A stretch of DNA of 38,827 nucleotides from Polaromonas sp. GTDB taxonomy: Bacteria > Pseudomonadota > Gammaproteobacteria > Burkholderiales > Burkholderiaceae_C. How positions within the stretch are numbered: position 1 is the stretch's first letter; each line of letters opens with the position of its first letter. The stretch lies in NCBI GenBank assembly GCA_025362315.1, contig JANYGP010000037.1, positions 1-38,827 of the forward strand, given 5' to 3'. Positions 1-9,467 of the stretch are shown here, piece after piece. The notes under the pieces were generated by a model. That model worked only from the letters and a program-made list of their open reading frames with translations, had not been told where the DNA came from and made no database searches. The position numbers were made by a program, and so were the translations under genes.

Positions 1-1177
<1,177 letters not shown>

Positions 1178-1189
1178 TTAAATAAGGGT

Positions 1190-1240
1190 CAAATGTGCTT
1201 GTAGCGCATGTAATATGTGCGCAAGCAGCTATTCAATTGA
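1190..1240 (-). repeat. Dispersed intergenic repeat, copy A (between groES and groEL)
   Basis: On the minus strand this reads ATAGCTGCTTGCGC, then about 11 AT-rich bases, then GCGCTACAAGC and ATTTGA. It matches the copies at 10488, 11469, 28321, 30965 and 35897. It can form a bulged hairpin (GCTTG/CAAGC plus GCGCA/TGCGC) in the groESL mRNA. Confidence 0.75.
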
Positions 1241-1251
1241 TAGTAAATAGA

Positions 1252-1542
1252 TTACTTCTCAACAACAGCGAACAAATCTTCTTCTTTCATGACCAGCAAC
1301 TCGTCGCCGTCAACTTTGACCGTTTGCCCGCTGTACTTTCCGAACAAAACGCGGTCACCGACCTTGACGCCAACAGGCTGCAATTCACCTTTGTCGTTTT
1401 TCTTGCCGGGGCCGACCGCCAAAATTTCACCTTGATCGGGCTTTTCAGCGGCGCTGTCTGGAATGACAATACCTGAGGCAGTTTTGGTTTCGTTTTCGAC
1501 GCGTTTGACAATCACGCGGTCATGCAAAGGGCGAAGTTTCAT
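1252..1542 (-). CDS. groES: Co-chaperonin GroES (Hsp10)
   Basis: GroES forms the heptameric lid that closes the GroEL folding chamber. The 96-residue product is full length for the family. It begins [14 protein letters not shown], contains the mobile-loop region [14 protein letters not shown] at about residues 17-30, and ends with the usual [21 protein letters not shown] ribosome site precedes the ATG by about 4 bases. It is the first gene of the groESL operon. A CIRCE operator and a candidate heat-shock promoter lie about 90-145 bases upstream of the start. No irregularity is visible in the coding sequence. Confidence 0.98.
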   Translation of the reverse strand: MKLRPLHDRVIVKRVENETKTASGIVIPDSAAEKPDQGEILAVGPGKKNDKGELQPVGVKVGDRVLFGKYSGQTVKVDGDELLVMKEEDLFAVVEK

Positions 1543-1633
1543 GGGTTCTCCAGTTAAAAATCAGTCATTTAAAAGTTCAACTGCGCCGTTCAATTCAGAA
1601 TGACAGCAGCAAAATGGCGACGTGAGTCGCTTG

Positions 1634-1660
1634 TTAGCACTCAGATACGTCGAGTGCCAA
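1634..1660 (-). promoter_or_regulatory. CIRCE operator (HrcA binding site) of groESL
   Basis: The inverted repeat TTAGCACTC - 9 bases - GAGTGCCAA differs from the CIRCE consensus (TTAGCACTC-N9-GAGTGCTAA) at one base of the right arm. It lies about 90 bases upstream of groES, just downstream of the candidate promoter, where HrcA repressor normally binds. hrcA itself is not in the window. Confidence 0.93.
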
Positions 1661-1662
1661 TG

Positions 1663-1689
1663 ATAGTGCTGTTCTGCGAGCTTTTCAAG
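1663..1689 (-). promoter_or_regulatory. Candidate sigma-32 type heat-shock promoter of groESL
   Basis: On the minus strand a perfect CTTGAAA -35 element (1683-1689) is followed after 14 bases by CACTAT (1663-1668), which matches four of six bases of the heat-shock -10 CCCCAT. The box ends three bases before the CIRCE operator, so HrcA could block initiation. A sigma-70 reading (TTGACT with a 19-base spacer) is possible but poorer. Confidence 0.6.
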
Positions 1690-1794
1690 TCAACCTGGTT
1701 TTTTGTGCAACCAAAAGGCACTGAAACCAGGCTTCAAGAGCATTGTTAATGGCTCAAGCTTGGCTGAAAATGAATCAGCGCTTACATTCCACGC

Positions 1795-2556
1795 TTAGTG
1801 GGCACTAACTTTTAAAGGCGAAGAGCGGCTGTCAAGTGGCATGATGAATGAATCATCTTGCCAAAATGCAGACAAACCGCTGGACGGTATGCCTGAAAAG
1901 TCAGAGTTTGCACTTTCTGCAGGTCCGGTCTTGGACGGTCTGGCCGACTGCGTGTGTGCCTGGCGGGTTTGCCGGTTGCGTGAAATGGAATCTCGCAAGC
2001 TGGAGCTTGCTGTGTTCATGGCTTCAGCTTGCCGGATGTCACGCGGCATGGCTTGTGATTCTCCCAAAAACACAATCCTGATTTGCGCAACAGTGGGTTG
2101 CACACCGGCTTGCAGCACAACATAGGGGATTTTGCATTTTTCCAGCAACGATGCTTTCATCCGCTGGGATTTGCTGATGCCGGAACGGGATGGCAGGTCA
2201 ATACAGCCAACCACTTGCCCATCGGCCCGCACGACGGTGAAACTGCAATACAAACTGCTGAGCAATTCGTACCAGTAAATGCCCTGCTGTTTGGTATTGG
2301 GGGTAGAAAAACGGGTCACCGGCATTTTGACCATGACTGAATAGTCGATGAAAGCCATTTCAAGCCAGCGCCAGATTTTGCGTTCTTCCGAATTGATGAT
2401 GGCCCGAGGCGTCAGAGGCCAGTCGCTGGGAGCCCTCCGGCGATTCCGTGCTTGGCGTCGGGTCCAGAATGCCGAAGCAACTATGCCCAATCCAAACAGG
2501 ATGACAATGGCAACAGGCAGCAGCCAAAGTGAAAATGTTGAAGATAAAAAGGACAT
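1795..2556 (-). CDS. Membrane-anchored DUF2726-like protein
   Basis: The 253-residue product has one N-terminal membrane segment (about residues 7-29, FSLWLLPVAIVILFGLG), a basic stretch, and a domain at about residues 75-180. The core of that domain (VVGCIDLPSRSG, then KSQRMKASLLEKCKIPYVVL) resembles DUF2726, a restriction-endonuclease-like fold often fused to topoisomerase-type zinc fingers. The usual acidic strand is only partly kept, so catalytic activity is doubtful. The C-terminal 70 residues are Ser/Gln-rich and probably disordered. I chose the ATG complementary to 2554-2556 because it places the membrane segment at the N-terminus; an open extension to 2667 exists, but its composition is poor. 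It lies upstream of groES on the same strand. Its function is unknown. Confidence 0.7.
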   Translation of the reverse strand: MSFLSSTFSLWLLPVAIVILFGLGIVASAFWTRRQARNRRRAPSDWPLTPRAIINSEERKIWRWLEMAFIDYSVMVKMPVTRFSTPNTKQQGIYWYELLSSLYCSFTVVRADGQVVGCIDLPSRSGISKSQRMKASLLEKCKIPYVVLQAGVQPTVAQIRIVFLGESQAMPRDIRQAEAMNTASSSLRDSISRNRQTRQAHTQSARPSKTGPAESANSDFSGIPSSGLSAFWQDDSFIMPLDSRSSPLKVSAH

Positions 2557-2712
2557 CGAACTGAAGTGGGGTGGATGGTGTCGTCGAGTGTAGCAAAGTG
2601 TAAACAATTTGTAGTAGAAAACGCTATATTCGAAATGCAGCTTGCAATTGCATGAAACCCGCACCACCTGTTCATAAATGCTTGGTAAATTTCAGGAAAG
2701 ATTAGGTAAAAC

Positions 2713-3114
2713 ATGTTGATCAATTTAGGAACTTACGCAGCTGTCTTTTTAACCATGCTGGTCCTGGATGCCTTGTGGCTGGGCGTCGTTGCAAAATCAA
2801 TTTATGCCGACGGTATGGGGGCATTGATGAGCAGCAGTCCCAATTTATGGGCGGCTGCTGCTTTTTATTTGTTGTTTCCGGTCGGGCTGCTTGTGTTTGC
2901 GGTGCTGCCGCAAGCTGACAGTCTTGTGTGGAAAGCAGCACTCATGGGCGCGCTGTTTGGTTTTTTTGCCTATTCAACCTATGACCTGACGAACCTGGCA
3001 GTCATCAAAGACTGGCCGTTGGGCCTGACTTTTGTTGACATGGCCTGGGGTTCGATGGTGAGTGCAATTGCGGCAACCGCAGGCAAACTGGCGCTTGGTT
3101 ATTTGCAGAGGTAG
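2713..3114 (+). CDS. DUF2177 family integral membrane protein
   Basis: The 133-residue product is almost entirely hydrophobic with four predicted membrane helices (about residues 5-25, 45-66, 73-93 and 105-126). Family-typical segments include LDALWLGVVAKSIY near the N-terminus, FFAYSTYDLTNLAVIKDWP in the third helix and loop, and DMAWGSMVSAIAA near the C-terminus. DUF2177 proteins are small inner-membrane proteins with no established function. The gene stands alone, divergent from the DUF2726-like gene, with about 155 bases between the starts. The ATG follows an AATTTCAGGAAAG stretch, a plausible but distant ribosome site. Confidence 0.88.
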   Translation: MLINLGTYAAVFLTMLVLDALWLGVVAKSIYADGMGALMSSSPNLWAAAAFYLLFPVGLLVFAVLPQADSLVWKAALMGALFGFFAYSTYDLTNLAVIKDWPLGLTFVDMAWGSMVSAIAATAGKLALGYLQR

Positions 3115-3390
3115 GCATCAAGGCGAATTGCCAAACTACAAACACAAGCCCTACAGAATTTGCAAAATACAAGCGCTTGTCTGACAGCGCGTATACATAC
3201 GCCGTACGAAAAAAATGGTATCTTTTCGAGCTGCTCAACAAGAAGTTGTTGCGCGACAAACCACCACGGATTGATGACCTCCGGGCACCTTTCAAAATAG
3301 CTCAGGCCTGACTTTGGCTTTTTGACAAATTGACTGAATTGCTTTTTGCTGGTCCCTAGGCTGATTTTCGATGAATGCGGAGTAGCAGTC

Positions 3391-5801
3391 TTGACATCCA
3401 CAAGCAGCGCGCCAGTAACCCTGATTGAGGAAAACACTTTGCTGCGCCTTCAGCTTGAAAAAGCGGAGCCGCACTGGCGTTATTGCGCCAGTCAGGTGCA
3501 GATTTGCGCGATGTCACCACGGCTGGCGCTGAAGGTAGGGCTGCAAAAAAAGCTGCAGAGACTTTTCCAGCGACATTGAGCAGTTTTATCGCTTCTGCGC
3601 CAGTGGGCATTCTTGTGTTCGATGCAAACATGCGTTATGTACATATCAACGAACAATTGGCGGCGTCCAACGGCCTTTCTGTCCAGGAGCACATAGGAAA
3701 AACTTACAAGGAAATCGTTCCCAATTTGTATGAACAAACAGCGCCTGTTTTTAACAAGGTTATCAACGAGGGCGTTGTCATCTCAGACTGTGTTGTTGAA
3801 GGCGAAACCCCCAAAGAGCCCGGTGTCAAGCGTATCTGGCAGGTGTGCTGGTTTCCGGTGAGGGGCCCTGGTGGCCAGACAAACGGGGTTGGCGCCATCG
3901 TGCAGGAAATTACCGAGCAACGACGCATCGAAATGCAGTTGCAGCTAACGCAGGCAACCGAGCAGATGGCCAATCAGCGGGTCGTTGCCCTGATGGAAAG
4001 CCTGACTGAGGGGCTGTGCGTATTTGACCGGGATTTTCGGGTTACTTACATCAACAATGCAGGCGAAAAAATTACCAATATCAGTCGCAAGGAGCTGCTG
4101 GGGCGAACCCAATGGGAGATTTACCCCGAGAGCATCGGCACACCGCTGGAGCAGCAGTTTCGGCGGGCCATGACCGAACGCGTCACGATTGAATTTGAAA
4201 CCTACGCTGAGCCGGTAGACACCTGGAACGCCTTGAAGTTATACCCCGGTGCGGACGGCGGTTTGTGCGTTTTGTATAGCGACATCACGCAGGCCAAGCG
4301 GCAGGCCAGCGCGCGTCTGCAGGCAGACGAGCGGTTTCGGCGTATTTTCGACACCCAGACCGTTGGCATGATTGAGTGGGACTTTGACCGCGGACTGATC
4401 ACCTCTGCGAACAATTATTTCCTGAACATGGTGGGGTATTCACAGCAGGATGTTGCTGCCGGGCTGCTCGATTTTCGTGCCATGACGCCACCTGAGTGGA
4501 CCGAACGCAACGATGAAGGCATTGCCCAGATTCGCAAAGTGGGCAGCGCAGCAGCCTACGAAAAAGAATATTTTCGCAAGGATGGCACCTGTGTACCGAT
4601 TTTGATTGCTGGCGTCTGCTTTGAAGGCAGTGACAGCAAGGGCATGTCAGTCATTGTTGAACTGAGCAACACCAAGCAGGTAGAAGCCGAAATGCGGTCC
4701 AGCGAGGCCAGGTTTCGGGCGGCCGTTGGTTTGGTCAGCAACATTGTCTGGACGGCCAACGCTGAAGGCCTGACAGTGGGCGAGCAGACATCATGGTCCA
4801 AATTTACCGGACAGGACCAGCAAAGTTACCAGGGGCATGGCTGGACTCAGACAATTCACCCCGATGATGTCGCTGGCACTATGAAAGCCTGGCAAAAGGC
4901 TTTGGCAGATCAAACGATTTTTGAAGATGAGCACAGGGTACGCAGGCACGACGGCAGTTGGCGGATTTGCTCGGTTCGCGCCGTCCCGGTGTTTGACAAA
5001 AATGGGAAAATCACCGAGTGGGAGGGCGTTCATGCGGACATCACAAAGCAGCGCCAATCGCAGATAAAAATCAGAGAGTCAGAGGTGCGGTATCGGCGGC
5101 TTTTTGAATCCGCCAAAGACGGTATCTTGATACTGGATGCGCACAGTGCAAAAATCACCGATGCCAATCCTTTTATTGCTCAAATGCTCGGGTATTCACA
5201 CGATCAGTTTTTGGGGCTGGAGCTTTGGCAAATCGGGCTGTTCAAGGGCGTCGAGGCCAACAAGGCGGCTATGCGCGAGCTGCAAAAAAACAGGTATATC
5301 CGCTACGAGGATCTGCCGCTGGAAACCCAGGCGGGGCAGCGGCTGAATGTGGAGTTTGTCAGCAATGTCTATGGGCAGGCGGGCGACACGGTGATCCAGT
5401 GCAACATACGTGATATTTCCGATCGCAAGCGGCTTGAAGAGAGTCTGCGCCATCACGCTGCCCAGTTGCTGGCAGCTGATCAGCGCAAGGATAAGTTTTT
5501 GGCAACGCTGGCTCATGAGTTGCGCAACCCTTTGGCGCCGATTCGAAATGGTTTGCAAATCATGCGGCTGGCAGGCAATGATTCCGCTTCCATTGATCAA
5601 TGCCTTGGCATGATGGAGCGCCAGCTGGGGAAGATCGTGCACCTGGTGGACGTGAGCCGCATCAGCCTGGGCAAACTTGAGTTGAGAAAGCAGCGGGTTG
5701 AATTGGCGGTCGTTCTTGACAACGCAGTGGAAACCAGCAGTTCGATGATCAAGGCAAGCGGCTGCCTGCAGCCACAGCAACGTCAACAGCAAAGCCAGTG
5801 A
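3391..5801 (+). pseudogene. Five-PAS sensor histidine kinase, frame-broken at the 5' end and lacking its ATPase domain
   Basis: The long frame 3483-5801 encodes five successive PAS domains (about residues 28-150, 165-275, 280-400, 405-530 and 540-650 of that frame). A HisKA dimerisation domain follows, with phospho-acceptor His in FLATLAHELRNPLAPI. No membrane helix is seen, so this is a cytoplasmic sensor. The natural start appears to be TTG 3391, with GGAG 8 bases upstream; this frame reads MTSTSSAPVTLIEEN and then LLRLQLEKAE. It lines up with the downstream frame (AALALLRQSGADLRD) only if the frame changes by -1 near 3468. At the 3' end the frame leaves HisKA at SSSMIKASG and terminates within 15 codons, so the HATPase domain is absent. 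The following frame resumes with a linker typical of the end of a HATPase domain. As written, autophosphorylation is not possible. Sequencing error could explain the first lesion. Confidence 0.8.
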
Positions 5802-6238
5802 TGGACCCAGAAGTTCAAGACAAAAACCTGTCGCCCGGCGACAACCAGCTTTCACCTTCACCAGCATTGAAGCGTATTTTGGTCGCCGACGACAACACGG
5901 ACGCTGCCAGCAGTCTTGCCACGTTTTTAACGCTCATTGCTTATGAAGTTCGAACTGCAAATGATGGTCTGCAAGCAGTTGAAGTGGCGACCCAGTTTCA
6001 GCCTGACTTTGTTTTGCTGGACATTGGCATGCCCAAGCTCAATGGCTATGACGCCTGTCGGCGCATCCGGGAACAGTCGGGAAAAGCCAAACCATTTTTG
6101 ATTGCCTTGACGGGCTGGGGTCAGAACGAGGACAGGCGCAGGTCGCTGGAATCGGGCTTTGACCACCACCTGGTCAAACCAATGGATCCAGTTGCGCTTG
6201 AGCAAATGCTGGCCGGGCTGCAAAATCGGCCGGATTGA
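5801..6238 (+). CDS. Receiver domain (CheY-like) protein, probably the detached REC of the preceding kinase
   Basis: The 145-residue product is a single response-regulator receiver domain. It has the acidic pair VADDN (residues 30-31), phospho-acceptor Asp74 in VLLDIGMPKLNG, the conserved Thr in ALTGWG, and the Lys in HHLVKPMDP. No output domain follows. The open frame continues upstream of the ATG as a linker reading LPAATATSTAKP, which looks like the junction between a HATPase domain and REC in a hybrid kinase. I infer the two frames were one hybrid kinase gene before a deletion. GTG 5798 and ATG 5801 are both possible starts. A free REC protein could still accept phosphate from another kinase. 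Confidence 0.85.
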   Translation: MDPEVQDKNLSPGDNQLSPSPALKRILVADDNTDAASSLATFLTLIAYEVRTANDGLQAVEVATQFQPDFVLLDIGMPKLNGYDACRRIREQSGKAKPFLIALTGWGQNEDRRRSLESGFDHHLVKPMDPVALEQMLAGLQNRPD

Positions 6239-6319
6239 CAGATGACATGTTTGCCAGTTCGCGGTTTCTTGCAAGTTTGCAGGGTTTCCTGATGAAAGCT
6301 TTTGATTTTAAATAAGCCG

Positions 6320-7057
6320 ATGATGCCCACCACCAATCCCCCACACTTTCGCACTGCAGTTCATGCGGCAACCCTGTCCGCTGCAAGCCTGAACGATCGG
6401 CTGGCAGAGGCAGCACACTACGCAGTGCTAAACCGCCTGATGCCTGTTTTGCGGCACGAAGTAGCGGGCGCAATGCAGCCCGCCCGCATGCTCTTGATGG
6501 TGCTGGAAAAGCGCCTGCAAACCACTGACCCAGACCTTCAGGCCATTGCGAAAAACGTCACGTCTGTCAACAAGGTGTTCAAGGAAGCCAGCACCAGCTG
6601 CCTGAGTGCGTTGGGATGGGTTGCGGCCAGCGAAGATATTCAAATGGGTTTGCGCAGTTTTGTAGACCAGTCTGCCGCGTTGCTGGCGATGGAGCTTTTC
6701 AGCAATTCACTCACGCTGACAAATGGTATTGAAGATGATTCAGCAACTGCCTCACTGGCATTTCTTCGCAGCGTTTTTATAGCGGCGTTGCTGGCGTTTT
6801 GTGACCAGCATGTTGACGGCGGAACCCTGGAAGTGACCTTGATTCCAGCTGCCAGGGCCAATGCGGTGCCGGAGCAAATGCAGTTGCATGTCCGCATGTT
6901 GCCAAATGACGGTGCCAGGCCTGCAGCCATGCTGGAAGCTGTTCCCAAATACCGCATGATCAGCTGGGCAGATGTTGGGGCACTGGCGCTGTCAGGTGGC
7001 GTGCCTCTGGCGCAAGGGGACGGGTGGATGACTTTGGGTTTGCCTGCTTTGGATTAG
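6320..7057 (+). CDS. DHp-like protein resembling a degenerate kinase core or histidine phosphotransferase
   Basis: The 245-residue product has an N-terminal helical region with a possible H-box (LNRLMPVLRHEVAGAMQPAR, residues about 38-57 from ATG 6320) and a second long helix ending VNKVFKEAS. Its C-terminal half resembles a kinase ATPase fold but lacks recognisable N, G1 and G2 boxes (ISWADVGALALSGGVPL is the nearest segment). This layout resembles ChpT-type pseudo-kinases that relay phosphate between receiver domains. The assignment rests on architecture only. It lies 81 bases after the receiver gene on the same strand, so a phosphorelay partnership is plausible. ATG 6320 is preferred over TTG 6302; neither has a strong ribosome site. 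Confidence 0.55.
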   Translation: MMPTTNPPHFRTAVHAATLSAASLNDRLAEAAHYAVLNRLMPVLRHEVAGAMQPARMLLMVLEKRLQTTDPDLQAIAKNVTSVNKVFKEASTSCLSALGWVAASEDIQMGLRSFVDQSAALLAMELFSNSLTLTNGIEDDSATASLAFLRSVFIAALLAFCDQHVDGGTLEVTLIPAARANAVPEQMQLHVRMLPNDGARPAAMLEAVPKYRMISWADVGALALSGGVPLAQGDGWMTLGLPALD

Positions 7058-7104
7058 CCAGCAGCTCAGTGCATGCGCGAAAAGGCAAATCAATTCGCAC
7101 TGCT

Positions 7105-7137
7105 AAGGCTTTACAGGCCGACTGCAGCCTTTAAGGC
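7105..7137 (-). repeat. Duplicated copy of the metK 3' end
   Basis: This 33-base stretch matches 7240-7272, the last codons and stop of metK, at 29 of 33 positions. On the minus strand it reads as codons for ALKAAVGL plus stop, against ALKAAAGL plus stop in metK. The two copies are offset by 135 bases, a multiple of three. Confidence 0.7.
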
Positions 7138-7184
7138 GACAGCTCTATCAGTACGTTAGCTTCGTCACCGGGACTATGGCCCTT

Positions 7185-7203
7185 AACTTCGCTTTGCGAA
7201 GTT
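7185..7203 (-). terminator. Hairpin downstream of metK
   Basis: A perfect 8-bp stem (AACTTCGC/GCGAAGTT) with a 3-base loop lies about 43 bases past the metK stop, between convergent genes. No long T run follows, so intrinsic termination is uncertain. Confidence 0.45.
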
Positions 7204-7245
7204 AGCCTTCGCTGAAAAACAAACTTGCTCGCTTTGCTCAAGGCC

Positions 7246-8430
7246 TTACAGGCCGGCTGCAGCCTTGAGGGCTGCAGCCTTGTCCGTTTTTTCCCAAGTA
7301 AATTCTGGTTCATCGCGTCCGAAGTGGCCGTATGCTGCTGTCTTTTCGTAAATGGGGCGCAGCAGGTCCAGCATTTGAATGATGCCTTTAGGGCGCAGGT
7401 CAAAGTGCTCTTGCACCAGCGCCGACAACTTTTCGTCGTTCATCACGCCGGTGCCTTCGGTGTAAACCGTCACATTCATGGGCTTGGCGACACCGATGGC
7501 GTATGCCACCTGAATCTGGCACTGCTTGGCCAGGCCGGCTGCCACAATGTTTTTTGCAACGTAGCGTGCAGCGTAGGCAGCCGAGCGGTCCACCTTGCTG
7601 GGGTCTTTTCCGCTGAAGGCGCCGCCGCCGTGCGGGCAGGCACCGCCGTAGGTGTCCACAATGATTTTGCGTCCGGTCAGGCCGCAATCGCCTTGTGGGC
7701 CACCGATGACAAAGCGGCCGGTTGGGTTGATCAAATATTTGGTTTGTTCTGTCAGCATGTGCTTGGGCAGCACAGGCTTGATGATTTCTTCAATGATCGC
7801 CTCAATGAAAGACGCTTTCATTTTCTTTGGCGTTTCGCTCTGGTCCGGACTGTGCTGGGTGGACAGCACCACGGTGTCGATGCTGTGCGGCTTGCCATCC
7901 ACGTAGCGCATCGTGACCTGGCTCTTTGCATCGGGCCGCAAAAAGGGCAGTCGGCCGTCCTTGCGCAGCTGTGCCTGGCGCTCGACCAGCCGGTGTGCAT
8001 AGTAAATCGGGGCGGGCATCAGCTCGGGCGTTTCGTCGCAGGCATAACCAAACATCAGGCCCTGGTCGCCGGCGCCTGTGTTCAGGTGGTCGTCACTTGC
8101 GTGGTCAACACCCTGCGCAATGTCGTTGCTCTGTTTGTCATAGCAGACCATGACCGCGCAGCCTTTGTAGTCAATGCCGTAGTCGGTGTTGTCATAGCCA
8201 ATGCGCTTGATGGTGTCGCGCGCCACCTGAATGTAATCAACATGCGCATTGGTGGTAATTTCACCGGCCAGCACCACCAGGCCAGTGTTGGTCAACGTTT
8301 CAGCTGCCACGCGGCTAAGTGGGTCCTGCTTGAAGATGGCGTCCAGGATGGCATCAGATATCTGGTCGGCGACCTTGTCGGGGTGGCCTTCAGAAACGGA
8401 TTCAGACGTAAAGAGAAAATCGTTCGCCAT
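7246..8430 (-). CDS. metK: S-adenosylmethionine synthetase
   Basis: MetK makes S-adenosylmethionine from methionine and ATP. The 394-residue product is full length and starts [19 protein letters not shown]. It contains [12 protein letters not shown] (ATP/methionine loop, about residue 115) and the P-loop-like [19 protein letters not shown] (about residue 270). The start is the ATG complementary to 8428-8430, preceded by GGAG 9 bases upstream; a five-codon in-frame extension exists but is unlikely. The gene is divergent from the acyltransferase pair, the usual order in Burkholderiales. A perfect TATAAT at 8547-8552 implies a leader of about 110 bases. Its last codons are partly duplicated downstream. 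Confidence 0.98.
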   Translation of the reverse strand: MANDFLFTSESVSEGHPDKVADQISDAILDAIFKQDPLSRVAAETLTNTGLVVLAGEITTNAHVDYIQVARDTIKRIGYDNTDYGIDYKGCAVMVCYDKQSNDIAQGVDHASDDHLNTGAGDQGLMFGYACDETPELMPAPIYYAHRLVERQAQLRKDGRLPFLRPDAKSQVTMRYVDGKPHSIDTVVLSTQHSPDQSETPKKMKASFIEAIIEEIIKPVLPKHMLTEQTKYLINPTGRFVIGGPQGDCGLTGRKIIVDTYGGACPHGGGAFSGKDPSKVDRSAAYAARYVAKNIVAAGLAKQCQIQVAYAIGVAKPMNVTVYTEGTGVMNDEKLSALVQEHFDLRPKGIIQMLDLLRPIYEKTAAYGHFGRDEPEFTWEKTDKAAALKAAAGL

Positions 8431-8546
8431 GTCATTACACTCCATTGGTTGCTGGGCGCGTTGCCAGCGGAATGCTTTGGCGAACGCTTTAGCAGGTTGG
8501 TTTAACGTCGCTCTGCAAGTTGTTCAAATAACTCAACGACGCCCCG

Positions 8547-8552
8547 ATTATA
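8547..8552 (-). promoter_or_regulatory. Candidate -10 box of metK
   Basis: TATAAT is read on the minus strand about 117 bases before the metK start. No good -35 hexamer is visible at 16-18 bases. The transcribed leader could pair GTCGT-type and CGACG arms around an inner AGTT/AACT stem, so leader-level control is possible. No known SAM riboswitch class was recognised. Confidence 0.45.
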
Positions 8553-8585
8553 GGTCGCAGCCAAACATTTTATTTTTCCTGATTC

Positions 8586-9467
8586 ATGCTCTGGGTGTTC
8601 CGATTTTTCTCTGTTTGGCCGCCAGGTGTGCTGCATGCGTTGGGCGGCCTATTGGGTTGGGGAGTCTGGGCTTTCAGCCCTGCGTATCGCCGGCGTTTTC
8701 GCAGCAATTCGGCTCAGGCAGGTGTGCCGTTTGATGTTGCCAGGCCCGCCATTGCAGAAGCTGGTCGCTTTGCCGCAGAGCTGCCGCGGCTGTGGCTGCG
8801 GCCTTATGCTGAATCTTGTTTGAACAATGTAGAAGTCCAAGGGCTGGAGCTTGCACATCAGGCGTTTGCACGCGGCAAAGGCGTGATATTTTTTGGCCCC
8901 CACTGCGGCAGTTTTGAGCTGGGTCCGCAAGCATTGGCTGAGGTGTTTGGCCCGCAATACGGCACCATCACTGCCATTTACCGGCCGGCACGGCAGGCGT
9001 GGCTGGCGGAGATAGAAAGAGCAACGCGCCAGCGTCCGCACCTGTCGGTGTTGCCGGCTTCCATAGGCGCCATCAAGGCCATGCACAAGGCCCTCAGAGC
9101 AGGGCGCGCCACAGCTGTGCTGACAGACCAGGTACCACCGGAAGGCCTGGGCATCTGGGCGCCGTTTTTTGGCAAAAGTGCGTACACCATGACACTGGCT
9201 GCCCGACTGGCCATGCAAAGCGGTGCGGCTTTGCTCCCTGTGAGCTGCGAGAGGCTGCCCTGGGGGCGTGGCTACATCGTTAAAATCCGTCCCGCGGTCA
9301 AGCTGCCCGCTAACCCTGACCTGCCCGGCATCGTGACCCGCATCAACCAATCCATTGAAACCATTGTGCTGAGCCAACCAGGACAATACTTGTGGGGTTA
9401 CAGCCGTTACAAAACTCCGCGGCAAGAATCTGCACTTGAACATCCAGCCCACAAAGGCAAGTCTTGA
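8586..9467 (+). CDS. LpxL/HtrB-family lipid A-type acyltransferase (first of pair)
   Basis: This is a member of the bacterial lipid A acyltransferase family, which transfers a secondary acyl chain from acyl-ACP to lipid A precursors at the inner membrane. The 293-residue product has an N-terminal hydrophobic segment (MLWVFRFFSVWPPGVLHALG), the catalytic HX4E motif as HCGSFE (about residue 105), and the later blocks LTDQVPPEGLGIWAPFFG and QYLWGYSRYK. The stop overlaps the start of the next acyltransferase by four bases (TTGA), so the two are translationally coupled. Whether this copy acts on lipid A or on another lipid such as ornithine lipid cannot be told from sequence. Confidence 0.88.
   Translation: MLWVFRFFSVWPPGVLHALGGLLGWGVWAFSPAYRRRFRSNSAQAGVPFDVARPAIAEAGRFAAELPRLWLRPYAESCLNNVEVQGLELAHQAFARGKGVIFFGPHCGSFELGPQALAEVFGPQYGTITAIYRPARQAWLAEIERATRQRPHLSVLPASIGAIKAMHKALRAGRATAVLTDQVPPEGLGIWAPFFGKSAYTMTLAARLAMQSGAALLPVSCERLPWGRGYIVKIRPAVKLPANPDLPGIVTRINQSIETIVLSQPGQYLWGYSRYKTPRQESALEHPAHKGKS

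Noticed and set aside
7225..8505. Long open frame of 426 codons on the plus strand across metK
   Set aside because: It is antisense to metK, which has full motif support and a ribosome site. The antisense frame has Cys/His/Val-rich shadow composition.
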